Position numbers and translations under genes: made by a program | Assembly (NCBI GenBank): GCA_017308495.1 | Contig: JAFKES010000086.1 | Span: 1-34,580, forward strand | Direction of reading: 5' to 3' | Length of the DNA: 34,580 nucleotides | Origin: Afipia sp. | Lineage (GTDB): Bacteria > Pseudomonadota > Alphaproteobacteria > Rhizobiales > Xanthobacteraceae | Shown here: in pieces, positions 6,642 through 15,367 of the stretch | Numbering within the stretch: the stretch's first letter is position 1 | Layout of the letters: the number at the start of each line of letters is the position of its first letter | The notes under the pieces: model-generated | Seen by the model: the letters and a program-made list of their open reading frames with translations, nothing else | What the model was told of the DNA's origin: nothing | Databases searched by the model: none

Positions 6642-7865
6642 TCAACCGCCGCCAAACACCTTTCTGAACGCCCGTTTGACGTAGTCCACGGCCATCGTGC
6701 GCATGAGCGCGCCAGCATCGAATTCCTTCATCGTCGGGGGAGCTCCCGCCCCTCCGTCGCCCTTGTGGGCGAGCCGCGCTTCCAGATTTTGCACGAAAAC
6801 AGCAATGATGCGGCTCGCGACGTCCTGAACCAGGCCCGAACGGCTGAACTGGGCCAACGCACCCGTCAGGGTAAAGCCGATATTGAGATCAACCTTGGTC
6901 TGGCCCGGCCCCGCACCCGGCTTGACGGCATAGCTGATCAAGCCCCGCGTCGAGGAATTGCTGCGCTTGTCCTTGCCCGCGCCCACGATCGTGCCGGTGC
7001 GGGTCGCGTCGTCTCGCGATACATCGGCGACGCCCTGGAATTCGGCCGAGATCGGTCCGACCTTGATCTTGATCTGCCCATCGACGTGTCCGTCCACGGG
7101 CTCCCCGGCCAACGACGTTCCGGGGAGGCAGGCCGCGACAGCTCCGATATTGGAGAAGAACTCCCAGACCTCGTCGACGGGATGTTCGACCGTGAAGCTC
7201 TGCTCAAACGTCGTTTGCGGCTTCCAATTGGGGTCCTTGAGGGTTGCCCCGGCGGCTGCGGGAGCCTGAACTGCGCTGGCCTGCCGAGCCGGCCGCGCTA
7301 CCGGTGTCGGGGCGGCAGCCGCAGAGACGGCCGCGGCGTTGCCGGATCCCGATGGCCCGAGACGCGTACGATTTCCGTTGGGAATCGCCGCCAGGCCCCG
7401 ACCCCGTCGATCCCTGACGACCTGCTGAATGGCCCTGACGATGCCGACATAGCCCGTGCACCGGCACAGATTTCCGCTCATGGCAACCCGGATGTCCCGT
7501 TCGCTCGGGTCGTCCATGCGCAGGACGACGTCGCGAGCCGATACGATCATTCCGGGCGTGCAGTAACCACACTGCAAGCCATGCTCCTTGGTGAATGCGG
7601 CGCGGAGTTCGCGCGCGATGTCGTCGTCGTCCAGACCTTCGATCGTCGTGACCTCGGCCTGCTGGCACGCGACCGCAAACGTGATGCACGAGCGGGTCGG
7701 CACGCCGTCGACAAGGAGCGTGCACGCGCCGCAAACCCCGTGCTCACAGCCGATATGGGTGCCGGTCAGGTTGAGCTTTTCGCGCAGGAAATCGGCAAGA
7801 TGAGTGCGCGGCTGGATGTCGGCGCTAACAGCCTTGCCGTTGACGTTAATTGAGAAGCTGCTCAT
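6642..7865 (-). CDS. Molybdenum hydroxylase iron-sulfur subunit fused to CoxG/SRPBCC domain
   Basis: Residues 1-155 are a CoxS/XdhA-type two-[2Fe-2S] subunit: Cys40, 45, 48 and 60 hold the plant-type cluster, and Cys99, 102, 134 and 136 (CGYC, CRC) hold the second. An Ala/Pro-rich linker (about 165-210) leads to a CoxG-like SRPBCC domain (about 218-375) starting FEQSFTVEHPVDEVWEFF. The small subunit passes electrons from the molybdenum site to FAD. CoxG in CO dehydrogenase is linked to membrane attachment of the enzyme, so the fusion may tether this hydroxylase to the membrane (inference). It is the last of three genes in L-M-S order and overlaps the FAD-subunit gene by ATGA. At 407 residues it is far longer than a plain small subunit (about 160). 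Confidence 0.93.
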   Translation of the reverse strand: MSSFSINVNGKAVSADIQPRTHLADFLREKLNLTGTHIGCEHGVCGACTLLVDGVPTRSCITFAVACQQAEVTTIEGLDDDDIARELRAAFTKEHGLQCGYCTPGMIVSARDVVLRMDDPSERDIRVAMSGNLCRCTGYVGIVRAIQQVVRDRRGRGLAAIPNGNRTRLGPSGSGNAAAVSAAAAPTPVARPARQASAVQAPAAAGATLKDPNWKPQTTFEQSFTVEHPVDEVWEFFSNIGAVAACLPGTSLAGEPVDGHVDGQIKIKVGPISAEFQGVADVSRDDATRTGTIVGAGKDKRSNSSTRGLISYAVKPGAGPGQTKVDLNIGFTLTGALAQFSRSGLVQDVASRIIAVFVQNLEARLAHKGDGGAGAPPTMKEFDAGALMRTMAVDYVKRAFRKVFGGG

Positions 7866-8701
7866 TGCGGCCGTGCCTGCTCGATCGCGCGACGAAGCGC
7901 CGCGATGTGGGTTTGCTTGTCCAGGGGATCGGTCATTCCGGCCTTGCCAATGATCTCACCGACAACCTCGCCGTTGAAGGTGTCGCTTAGGCGGGCAGCG
8001 CGCCCGTCGCCGATCACGTCATTGGCTTCAGCGATCACAATCGGACGGCTTTCGGTCGCCCCGATCACGGCCCGGCTGACGCCACGATCCGGATCGGTCA
8101 TGAAGGCACCGATGGCATGAGCGAACTCTCCGGTTTTCCGGCAGCTCTTGTAGTATCCCCATCGTGCCGACTTGCTCAGCTTGGGCACCTTGACGCGAAC
8201 CAGGACTTCACCCGGCCGCAGATCGGCTTCCAGGGCGCCGAGCATGTAGTCCTCGACAGCCAGGACACGCTCTCCCTGCGGACCGCGCAAAACGACCTTG
8301 GCGCCAACTGCGGCGAGAATTGAATGCCAATCCGCCGACGGATCGGCATGCGTCAGGCTTCCGCCGATCGTCCCACGGTTGCGAACCGCCCGATACGCAA
8401 TACCGTTTGCCACGCTTGGCAAAGCGCCCCTCGTGACGTCGGGTACGCGCAAGTCCTCGATGTCGGCGTGGGTGATGCATGCCCCGATCACCAGTTCATC
8501 GCCTTCTTCGCTGACCTTGCGAAGTTCCTCAATTCCCGTGAGGTCGACAATCAGATCGGGCTGCACCAGCCTCAAATTGAGCATCGGCCCGAGCGATTGG
8601 CTACCCGCCATCATTTTGACGGTTCTGTCTTCGTCGGAAATAAGCTTGATCACCGCGTCGACGCCGTCAGGGCGAGCATAGTCGAAATTGACCGGTTTCA
8701 C
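7862..8701 (-). CDS. Molybdenum hydroxylase FAD-binding subunit (CoxM/XdhB type)
   Basis: This 279-residue protein is a standard medium subunit. It opens VNFDYARPDGVDAVIKLI, has the FAD-binding stretch KMMAGSQSLGPMLNLRL, and carries RNRGTIGGSLTHADPSADW, which matches the second flavin motif TIGGxxxxxDPxxD of the family. It receives electrons from the 2Fe-2S clusters and passes them to an acceptor. Its start overlaps the large-subunit stop and its stop overlaps the small-subunit start, both by ATGA, so subunit synthesis is probably coupled. No anomalies. Confidence 0.95.
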   Translation of the reverse strand: MKPVNFDYARPDGVDAVIKLISDEDRTVKMMAGSQSLGPMLNLRLVQPDLIVDLTGIEELRKVSEEGDELVIGACITHADIEDLRVPDVTRGALPSVANGIAYRAVRNRGTIGGSLTHADPSADWHSILAAVGAKVVLRGPQGERVLAVEDYMLGALEADLRPGEVLVRVKVPKLSKSARWGYYKSCRKTGEFAHAIGAFMTDPDRGVSRAVIGATESRPIVIAEANDVIGDGRAARLSDTFNGEVVGEIIGKAGMTDPLDKQTHIAALRRAIEQARPQ

Positions 8702-11073
8702 GCTGACAACCCTTCCGTCAATTCTGGCCCCTTGGATTTGCGCGGCCCGGATGCCGCCTGAATTGCCTCAAGCACTCGACGCGGGGTCATCGGCGTATGG
8801 AGAACGAGCGCACCGAGCGGCTTGAGTGCATCGTTCACCGCGTTGCCGATCGCGCCGGGCGGCGCAATCGCTCCTCCTTCGCCGATCCCCTTTACGCCAA
8901 ATTCCGTATACGGCGCCGGCGTCTCCATGTGACCCAGCTTCGGCGCGGGGACCTCCGTCGGACCGGGCAGAAGATAGTCGGCAAAGGTCGACGCAAGCGG
9001 CTGGCCGGATGCGTCGAAATTCATCTCTTCGTACAGGGCGGTTCCGATACCCTGCGCCAGACCGCCATAAATTTGGCCATCCACCACCATCGGGTTGATC
9101 AGTGTTCCGCCGTCCTCCACGATGACATAATCGAGGAGTTCGATGTCGCCGAGTTCCGGATCGACTGCGACTACCGCGATGTGAGCCGCGTAGCTGAAGG
9201 TTCCGGAGTCCCGGACGGGCTTGTATCCGATCGTGACTTCCAGGCCTCTCGGATCGACCGTCATCGGAAGGTCTTGCGGCCGGCGGTACCAGGTGTGCGC
9301 AATCTCGTTGATCGTCACGCTGTTGGAGGGGCCGACGACGAAGCCGTTCTCAAGCCTGACGCTGTCCACATCGGTCTGCAGCAAATGAGCCCCGATACCC
9401 TTTACGAGCTTCGCCAGTTCGCGGGACGCCGTAGCCACTGCACCTCCGGACATGACGGCGCATCGCGAGCCCCAACTGCCCGTCGAATAAGGCGTATACT
9501 CCGTGTCGCCGTGAACGAGCTTGATCCGCGAGATATCGATGCCCAGGATTTCGTGCGCCACCTGCGGCAGCGTGGTCTCCATGCTTTGCCCGTGGGAGTG
9601 CGCACCGATGCGAAGCTCAAGGCCACCGTCCGGCGTCATGCGCGCAGTCGCCTGCTCATGCCCCGGCACCATGGGAATGCCCCAGCCCGCGTAGACCGAC
9701 GTCCCATGGGCACCCTGCTCGCAGTAAACCGACAGCCCGACCCCAATCAGGCGGCCATCCGGTTCACCTTTCTTCTGCCGGGCTCGCAGGCCCTCCAGGT
9801 CGATCTTGGCGAGAGCTTGCCGTAACGACTCGGGATAATCGCCGCTATCGAAATGCTTCTTCGTGATGTTGTCGAATGGCATTTGCTCCGGCCGCACGAG
9901 GTTCTTGAGCCTCACCTCGTGGGGCTCGAGACCGCATTCATTGGCGATAGCGTCCATCATCAGTTCTATCGCATAGCAGACGCCTGTGCGCGCAACTCCG
10001 CGATAAGGAAGGATCGGGCACTTGTTGGTCGAGACTGACCAAGTCCGGCAGCGATACGATGGGAAATCGTAAGGTCCGGGCAGAATGCTGGCGATTTGCG
10101 CAGCTTCCAGACACGCCGAAAAGGGATAGGAAGAATACGCGCCGGAATCGACCGAAGCTTCGCACTCAACGCCCCGCAGCTTGCCGTCACGGTCGGCATA
10201 CACGGTGATATTGTAGTGGTGCTCGCGGCAATTTGCGCCCGCTGTCAAATGTTCACGACGATCCTCGATCCAGCGAACCGGATAGCCGCATCGCATTGCA
10301 AGCCAGCCGAGACACACATCTTCCGTCAGCACAATGCCCTTGTAGCCGAACCCGCCGCCAACGTCCGGCGAGACGATACGAATCTTCAATTGCTCGAGGT
10401 TGAGGCATTCCGACAGGCCGTTCCGCACGATGTGCGGTTGCTGGTTGCCGGTGTAAAGCACCAACTGATCCATCCGCTTGTGCCAAACGGCGACTGTGCC
10501 GCGCCCTTCCATGGGCGCCATGCTCTGGCGGGCGGTCGAGATCTCGCGAGTGATCTTTATGGGAGCATCGTAGGCGGCTTCCATGTTGATATCGACGAAC
10601 GTCTCGAGAAAAACATTGTCGCCCCACTCCTCGTGAACCAATGCGGAGTCCGGGTGTCGTGCGAGCAGCATGTCGTGGACCGCCGGCAGTTCCTCGAAAT
10701 CGACCTCAACGGCTGCCGCGATATCCTCGGCTTCCGCTCGGGTATCCGCAACGCACATTGCGATCAGTTCGCCGACCTGGCGCACCTTCTCGAAAGCCAG
10801 GATCGGTTGGTCGGAGGGTTTAAAACCCGGGAGCCCCGAAACGGCACGAATAGGCCGCGTGTCGGCCGCCAGGTCAGAAGCGATGAAAACGCTATCGCGC
10901 AGATGCGGAGGGATGCGAATATTCTTGATCCGCGCATGCGCCAGAGGACTGCGAACAAACGCGACGTCGCGCATTCCCGGCAGACGAATATCGCCGACAT
11001 ACTCGCCGCGCCCGCGGAGGAAACGATCGTCCTCCTTCCGTGAAACAGATGCTCCAACTCCCTGTTTCGCCAT
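8698..11073 (-). CDS. Molybdenum hydroxylase large (molybdopterin) subunit, CoxL/XdhC-like
   Basis: The 791-residue catalytic subunit shows VSRKEDDRFLRGRGEYVGDI at the N-terminus, VSPDVGGGFGYKG in the cofactor-binding region, and GVKGIGEGGAIAPPGAIGNAV near the C-terminus, where Glu is the expected catalytic base. The loop that reads AYxCSFR in form I CO dehydrogenase reads PYRGVARTG here. The enzyme is therefore not predicted to oxidise CO; it more likely hydroxylates a heterocycle or aldehyde at carbon with water as oxygen source. The ATG at 11073 is chosen because GAGGTGG lies 6 bp upstream. It is first in the operon, behind a 200-bp region with its own control elements. No cofactor maturation genes (XdhC or CoxDEF type) are in the window. 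Confidence 0.93.
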   Translation of the reverse strand: MAKQGVGASVSRKEDDRFLRGRGEYVGDIRLPGMRDVAFVRSPLAHARIKNIRIPPHLRDSVFIASDLAADTRPIRAVSGLPGFKPSDQPILAFEKVRQVGELIAMCVADTRAEAEDIAAAVEVDFEELPAVHDMLLARHPDSALVHEEWGDNVFLETFVDINMEAAYDAPIKITREISTARQSMAPMEGRGTVAVWHKRMDQLVLYTGNQQPHIVRNGLSECLNLEQLKIRIVSPDVGGGFGYKGIVLTEDVCLGWLAMRCGYPVRWIEDRREHLTAGANCREHHYNITVYADRDGKLRGVECEASVDSGAYSSYPFSACLEAAQIASILPGPYDFPSYRCRTWSVSTNKCPILPYRGVARTGVCYAIELMMDAIANECGLEPHEVRLKNLVRPEQMPFDNITKKHFDSGDYPESLRQALAKIDLEGLRARQKKGEPDGRLIGVGLSVYCEQGAHGTSVYAGWGIPMVPGHEQATARMTPDGGLELRIGAHSHGQSMETTLPQVAHEILGIDISRIKLVHGDTEYTPYSTGSWGSRCAVMSGGAVATASRELAKLVKGIGAHLLQTDVDSVRLENGFVVGPSNSVTINEIAHTWYRRPQDLPMTVDPRGLEVTIGYKPVRDSGTFSYAAHIAVVAVDPELGDIELLDYVIVEDGGTLINPMVVDGQIYGGLAQGIGTALYEEMNFDASGQPLASTFADYLLPGPTEVPAPKLGHMETPAPYTEFGVKGIGEGGAIAPPGAIGNAVNDALKPLGALVLHTPMTPRRVLEAIQAASGPRKSKGPELTEGLSA

Positions 11074-11154
11074 TCCGTCCACCTCAACCAGCAAGCGTTT
11101 CGATCGGCGCTGCGCGATGCAGCGAGCTCGCGTAATTCATCTTATTATGCAGAT

Positions 11155-11166
11155 GATAGCACTATC
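11155..11166 (-). promoter_or_regulatory. GATAG-CA-CTATC inverted repeat upstream of the hydroxylase operon
   Basis: A perfect 5-bp inverted repeat with a 2-bp spacer lies 81 bp upstream of the large-subunit start, in an AT-rich patch after the previous operon's terminator. ATGATAG is shared with the site before the ammonia-lyase gene. It is a reasonable operator candidate, but short. Confidence 0.3.
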
Positions 11167-11227
11167 GACGGCAGGCGTCGAGTCTCGCCAAGACAATAGC
11201 GCCTTCGCGAGCCAAGCGCCGTGCAAA

Positions 11228-11254
11228 AAAAGAGGCCCTCATCGGGCCTCTTTT
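11228..11254 (-). terminator. Intrinsic terminator of the CoA-transferase/LLM/M20 operon
   Basis: On the minus strand AGAGGCCC-GATGA-GGGCCTCT forms a GC-rich perfect stem followed directly by a run of T residues and preceded by A residues. It lies 23 bp after the M20 stop and separates this operon from the molybdenum hydroxylase operon. Confidence 0.9.
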
Positions 11255-11276
11255 GGATTGATGATGGCCCTTCCGC

Positions 11277-12554
11277 TTACTTCAGGGGAGCGGAGTTGCA
11301 CCAGTCATAGATGCTGAGAGCCATGACCTTGATCGCCGTGATGTAGTCGTCGATCGAGACGTATTCATCATTGGCGTGCATGATCGCTGTTGAGCCAGGC
11401 CCAAAGATCACAGTCGGGGTCTCGGCGTACTTGTTCAGGAAGCGTGTGTCGGCTGCGCCCTGACGACCAGAAATGGTCGGCTGCTTCCCGGTGATCTCGG
11501 TGTAGGTCCTGCAGACCGTCTCCACGATCGGATGCTTGACCGGAATCTCGGACGCCTCGGCATCGTAGCCGACGAACTTGACGACCGGCGGATGGTCTTT
11601 CATCCACGGATCCTTGGCAGCGACCTCGGCAATCTTCTTCACCAGGCTCTGCTTGACCCCCTCGTGATCCTCGGTCGGCACGGTCCCGATCGATCCCTTG
11701 AGCACTGCGCTGGCCGGGAATGCGCTCGGATAGTTGCCGGCCTGGAAACTGCCGATGATGCACGGCAATGAATCGATCGCGCTGGGATAGAGGACGTGCT
11801 TGACGGTCGCGACGCGCTCGTCCTCGAGTTCCTGAACCGCCTTGACGATCTTGTAGCCGAGCTCGATCGCGCTGATACCCTGATAGCGCTGCTGAATGCC
11901 GGCCGGCTTGCCCTGAACGTCAATCTGGAACCAGATTCGGCCGATGCAGGCCGGCTGCACGAACAGATCGCTGGTCTCACCGGAGATGCCCGCATCCGCC
12001 TTGTAGCCGCGCGCGACGGTGTCCAGCGTGCCGTGACCGCTGACCTCTTCGTCGATGACGATGTTGATCATCACATCGCCCTTCGGGGTCAGCCCGAGCT
12101 CTTTCAGGTACTGGACCGCGAGGACATGACTGGCGACGCCGCTCTTCATGTCACAAGAGCCACGGCCATAGATGCGACCATTCTCGATCTTGGCAGACCA
12201 GGGATTGTCGCTCCAGCCTTCGCCGTTTCCGACGGGAATGACGTCGGTATGGCCGTTGAGCAGCAGCGAGCGGCCGCCGCCGGTGCCCTTCAAGGTCGCG
12301 ACGATATTGGGGCGGTTCTCGTATCCACGATCAACCGGACGGTAGCCGGGATGCTTTTTGAGCTCCTCCCAGTTCGTCTCCCACATATCGACCTCAAGGC
12401 CGATCTTTTTGAGGTAGTCATTCATGTGCTTCTGAATGGCGGCCTCATCGCCGGTCACACTCGGAATCGCAACCATGTCCTGAAGAAACTTGATCGCGTG
12501 ATCTTTCGACGCGTCGATCTTGTCGAGGATCTTCTTACGTACTGGGTCGGTCAT
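11277..12554 (-). CDS. M20 family metallohydrolase (ArgE/DapE-type deacylase)
   Basis: The 425-residue protein has the full set of M20 zinc ligands: NGHTDVIP, GRGSCDMKSG, VIDEEVSGHGT, GETSD and, near the end, MHANDE. M20 enzymes cleave amide bonds of N-acyl or N-carbamoyl amino acids and small peptides. Here a role in removing an acyl or carbamoyl group from a ring-opened intermediate is inferred. E. coli has a comparable M20 gene (ygeY) next to the diaminopropionate ammonia-lyase gene ygeX, a parallel worth noting. The ATG at 12554 is used because AGGTGA lies 8 bp upstream; further ATG codons exist 9-12 bp earlier. It follows the LLM gene by 36 bp and ends at a strong terminator. Confidence 0.9.
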   Translation of the reverse strand: MTDPVRKKILDKIDASKDHAIKFLQDMVAIPSVTGDEAAIQKHMNDYLKKIGLEVDMWETNWEELKKHPGYRPVDRGYENRPNIVATLKGTGGGRSLLLNGHTDVIPVGNGEGWSDNPWSAKIENGRIYGRGSCDMKSGVASHVLAVQYLKELGLTPKGDVMINIVIDEEVSGHGTLDTVARGYKADAGISGETSDLFVQPACIGRIWFQIDVQGKPAGIQQRYQGISAIELGYKIVKAVQELEDERVATVKHVLYPSAIDSLPCIIGSFQAGNYPSAFPASAVLKGSIGTVPTEDHEGVKQSLVKKIAEVAAKDPWMKDHPPVVKFVGYDAEASEIPVKHPIVETVCRTYTEITGKQPTISGRQGAADTRFLNKYAETPTVIFGPGSTAIMHANDEYVSIDDYITAIKVMALSIYDWCNSAPLK

Positions 12555-12590
12555 CTGCATCATCACCTGTGCTTGTGCTGCCTCGGTCCG

Positions 12591-13544
12591 TTACTTGGCG
12601 CGCAAGCGAGGAATGATCTCCCGCGCGATGGTCTCGACCTGGTCCGCCTGATACTTGTAGGGAACGAAGATGATCTTCTGGACGCCCATCGCGATGTGCT
12701 CACGAAGCTGCTCGACGCACTCGTCCACCGAGCCCATGATGGCGCTCTCACGGCTGCAATCGCTGTGCTCCGGGAAATCCCATTCCTTGTTCAGCCAATC
12801 CATCATGTCGGCTTCGATAGCCTGACGCGACTTGCCAATCATGATCGGCAGCTGGGAGGCATTCACCAGTGTCGACGGGTCCCTGCCGCCTTCCTTGGCG
12901 AAGTTGATGATCTTGTCCCACGACTTCTTGAAGTCAGCCGGGCGGTAGAAATAGGTCAACCAGCCGTCGCCGTTGAGCGCGGCGCGCTTCAGAACCGGGT
13001 CGGCGTAGCCGCCGATCAGCAGCGGGATCTGCGGCTGAGCCGGCTTCGGATACATCACGGCCTTGGAGATCTTGTGGCGCATATATTCGCCGGACACCGA
13101 TGGCTCGGTCCAGAGGCGGCGCATGATCTCGAGATTTTCATCCATGATCTTGCCGCGCTTCTCGAAGGGAATTCCCATCGCATCGAATTCGCGCTTATAC
13201 CAGCCCGACGCCATACCCATGATCAGGCGCCCGTCGGAAAGCTGATCCATGCTCGATAGCTGCTTGGCGAGAGCAACCGCGTTGCGAAGCGGCAGAACCA
13301 GAATGCCCGTACCCATCTTGATACGCGTGGTGCGCGCCGCAATGCCGGTCAGCACGGTCAGGGAATCGATAATCGGGAAATTCGGCTCGACGCCGAGCAG
13401 CATGTGGTCCCAAACCCAAACCGAGTCATAACCGAGCTCTTCGACGCGAACGCCGTATTCCACCAGCGCGCGAGCGTTGGGCATCTCGGGATACGCGGTG
13501 AAATTGCGCGCCGCGATGCCGTACGTATTAGCAAGTGTGGTCAT
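12591..13544 (-). CDS. LLM-class oxidoreductase, probably F420-dependent
   Basis: This 317-residue TIM-barrel protein has the luciferase-like layout: ELGYDSVWVWDHMLL near the N-terminus, ARTTRIKMGTGILVLPLRNAVALAKQLSSMD, and DGRLIMGMASGWYKREFDAMGIPFEKRG. The GWYKREF region resembles F420-dependent members rather than FMN monooxygenases. With a complete set of visible F420 genes a few kilobases away, F420 is the likely cofactor. It would transfer hydride to or from a substrate carbon. The ATG at 13544 has GGAGA 9 bp upstream. It lies 25 bp after the CoA-transferase beta stop and 36 bp before the M20 gene. An FMN-dependent monooxygenase remains possible. Confidence 0.88.
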   Translation of the reverse strand: MTTLANTYGIAARNFTAYPEMPNARALVEYGVRVEELGYDSVWVWDHMLLGVEPNFPIIDSLTVLTGIAARTTRIKMGTGILVLPLRNAVALAKQLSSMDQLSDGRLIMGMASGWYKREFDAMGIPFEKRGKIMDENLEIMRRLWTEPSVSGEYMRHKISKAVMYPKPAQPQIPLLIGGYADPVLKRAALNGDGWLTYFYRPADFKKSWDKIINFAKEGGRDPSTLVNASQLPIMIGKSRQAIEADMMDWLNKEWDFPEHSDCSRESAIMGSVDECVEQLREHIAMGVQKIIFVPYKYQADQVETIAREIIPRLRAK

Positions 13545-13569
13545 CGATAAATCTCCAGACTGGAAGTTT

Positions 13570-14340
13570 TCAAGCAATGAAAAGGCGATCGGGATCGATC
13601 AACCGCAACGTTTCGAGCTCGTGGTCGGTTGGCGGCGAGGTCACGTGCAGCCTCTCGTCGAAATCGAGCTTGAAGCCGGTGTTTTCCTGAACTTCGTCGC
13701 GGGTCACACCCGGGTTCAGCGCCAGGACCTTGATGCGCTTTGTCGTCTCATCGAAGCCGAACACCGCGAGCTCCGTGATGACACGCCACATGCCCCCGCT
13801 CGGCAGCCCGGAATCGTGTCGGCTGGTGCCGCCACGAATGAACCCGGGGCTGGTGATGAAGTCGACCTGCTCCACGAACCGGCGCTTTTCGTGCTTCATC
13901 GCAACGATCATGTTGGTCAGGCTTGAAATATCGTTGCCGCCACCGGTGCCGGGCAGACGCGTCTTCGGGGAGGCGGGATCGCCGATAAAAGATGAATTCA
14001 GATTTCCGAACTGGTCAATCTGCGCACCGCCCATGAAGCCCACATCGACATAGCCGCGCTGGAGGAGAAGCAGCACGTCGGCGCTGCCCAACACCATATT
14101 CGCCCGCTTGGTGCAGCGCTGATCGTTCGTCGAAGGAGGAAGCTTTCCCGGCTCGACGAATGCGCCGACCACGCCGCCCTCGAAAAGAATCGTCAGGGCC
14201 GGACAGCGCGTGCGCTGCGCAAGGGTGGCGGCCAGTAGCGGCACGCCGATTCCGGCAAACACCACCTGCCCGTCCCGCAACTGACGCGCGCTCAAGATCG
14301 CAAGGATTTCACTTGCTGTGTACCGCTGCGCCTCAGTCAT
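13570..14340 (-). CDS. Family I CoA-transferase, beta subunit
   Basis: The 256-residue product resembles glutaconate CoA-transferase subunit B and the related IpdB of steroid breakdown. It shows DGQVVFAGIGVPLLAATLA, LTILFEGGVVGA, GYVDVGFMGGAQIDQFGNLNSS and TSPGFIRGGTSR. Glu54 in LFEGG falls where family I transferases place the catalytic glutamate (Glu54 in A. fermentans GctB), favouring a true CoA-transferase over an IpdAB-like ring hydrolase, which is reported to lack it. Its start overlaps the alpha-subunit stop by 8 bp, so the subunits are coupled. The acid substrate is unknown. Confidence 0.9.
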   Translation of the reverse strand: MTEAQRYTASEILAILSARQLRDGQVVFAGIGVPLLAATLAQRTRCPALTILFEGGVVGAFVEPGKLPPSTNDQRCTKRANMVLGSADVLLLLQRGYVDVGFMGGAQIDQFGNLNSSFIGDPASPKTRLPGTGGGNDISSLTNMIVAMKHEKRRFVEQVDFITSPGFIRGGTSRHDSGLPSGGMWRVITELAVFGFDETTKRIKVLALNPGVTRDEVQENTGFKLDFDERLHVTSPPTDHELETLRLIDPDRLFIA

Positions 14341-15253
14341 TGTAGATGCTCCTGCCCTTCTGCGATGCCTCCAACACTTCGTCCATGCCGATCAGCGAAA
14401 GGTACTCATTCCAGGACTTCGGCGAATAGAAGTACCGCTCCAGGTACTCCTGCATGCCCTTCACGGGATCCTTGTTGACCTGCGCCACATAAGCTTCCAT
14501 GTGCCGCATCATCGGCTCGTAGAGACCGTAACACTCGTGAGGCGCCGATCCATAAGGCACTTCGACAACCGCATCGACGCAGAAGAATGGAATCTTCGTC
14601 TGATCCGGGGCTCGCCGAATCTGATCGTTCGAGACGATGCGCTCCGTGGTCAAAATCACGCTGTTTGCCGCGAGCGCGAGGTCAATGTCCATGAACTGCA
14701 GGCCATCGATCTGAGCGTTTCCGTAGGCGTCGCAACGCTGAACGTGGATGAGCGCCACATCGGGATTAAGCGCGGGCACCAGCAGCACCTTTTCGCCGGT
14801 GAACGGACAGTCGATCGCCTTGGCTTCAGGGCGCTGCCCCATGATGTCGGAGCCTAACATGGCTCGCGTAGGCAGGAAGGGCACACCCATGCCGCCGGCG
14901 CGAAAGCGCATACCGACCGCCATGTGGCTCCATTCTTCGTATTTTTTGCTCCCGGATTCCACGTGATGCCGCATCACCTTGGAAAGGCCCCAGAGAATAC
15001 CTTGGGCGAACCAGCTCGTGATGACATGGTCCGCAATATCGGAACCGAACACCAGATCGCCATCGGTCGAAACGATGCATCGCGACATCGACAAGTGTTT
15101 TTTGCGCTGACGGATCAACTCCCACAACATGGCCATGGGCGTCCGCGACATGGTCGAACCACCGACGCCGACTTTCATTCCGTCTTGGACGAAGCTCGCG
15201 GCCTCGTGGAGGGAAACGACCTTCTCGCGCAAGCTTCGGTCACGCTGCGACAT
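14333..15253 (-). CDS. Family I CoA-transferase, alpha subunit
   Basis: The 306-residue protein (from ATG 15253) opens REKVVSLHEAASFVQDGMKVGVGGSTMSRTPMAML, the usual CoA-binding start of glutaconate-type alpha subunits. PALNPDVALIHVQRCDAYGNAQIDG and ANSVILTTERIVSND follow. With the beta subunit it would move CoA from a donor thioester to a carboxylic acid made by the pathway. The start is uncertain: a TTG at 15298 has GGAGGA just upstream and would add 15 residues, while ATG 15253 has only GAGAA. The open frame extends much further upstream, but that stretch shows no homology. First gene of the operon that includes beta, LLM and M20. Confidence 0.88.
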   Translation of the reverse strand: MSQRDRSLREKVVSLHEAASFVQDGMKVGVGGSTMSRTPMAMLWELIRQRKKHLSMSRCIVSTDGDLVFGSDIADHVITSWFAQGILWGLSKVMRHHVESGSKKYEEWSHMAVGMRFRAGGMGVPFLPTRAMLGSDIMGQRPEAKAIDCPFTGEKVLLVPALNPDVALIHVQRCDAYGNAQIDGLQFMDIDLALAANSVILTTERIVSNDQIRRAPDQTKIPFFCVDAVVEVPYGSAPHECYGLYEPMMRHMEAYVAQVNKDPVKGMQEYLERYFYSPKSWNEYLSLIGMDEVLEASQKGRSIYND

Positions 15254-15367
15254 GTTTTCTCGAAGCCGCTCATACGGCTCGACCAAGGTGTGCGACAAGA
15301 TTTCCTCCGTCTGGGAAGTGCTCACGGCCGGGGACCAATGACAGCGTCCTCGCCTAATTGAGCCTAT

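Noticed and set aside
8698-11073. Idea that the cluster encodes aerobic CO dehydrogenase
   Set aside because: The AYxCSFR loop is absent and no coxDEF maturation genes are present; only the general hydroxylase family fits.
11796-13259. 487-residue plus-strand frame opposite M20 and LLM genes
   Set aside because: Antisense to two strongly supported genes; rich in Asp, Leu and Arg with no motif.
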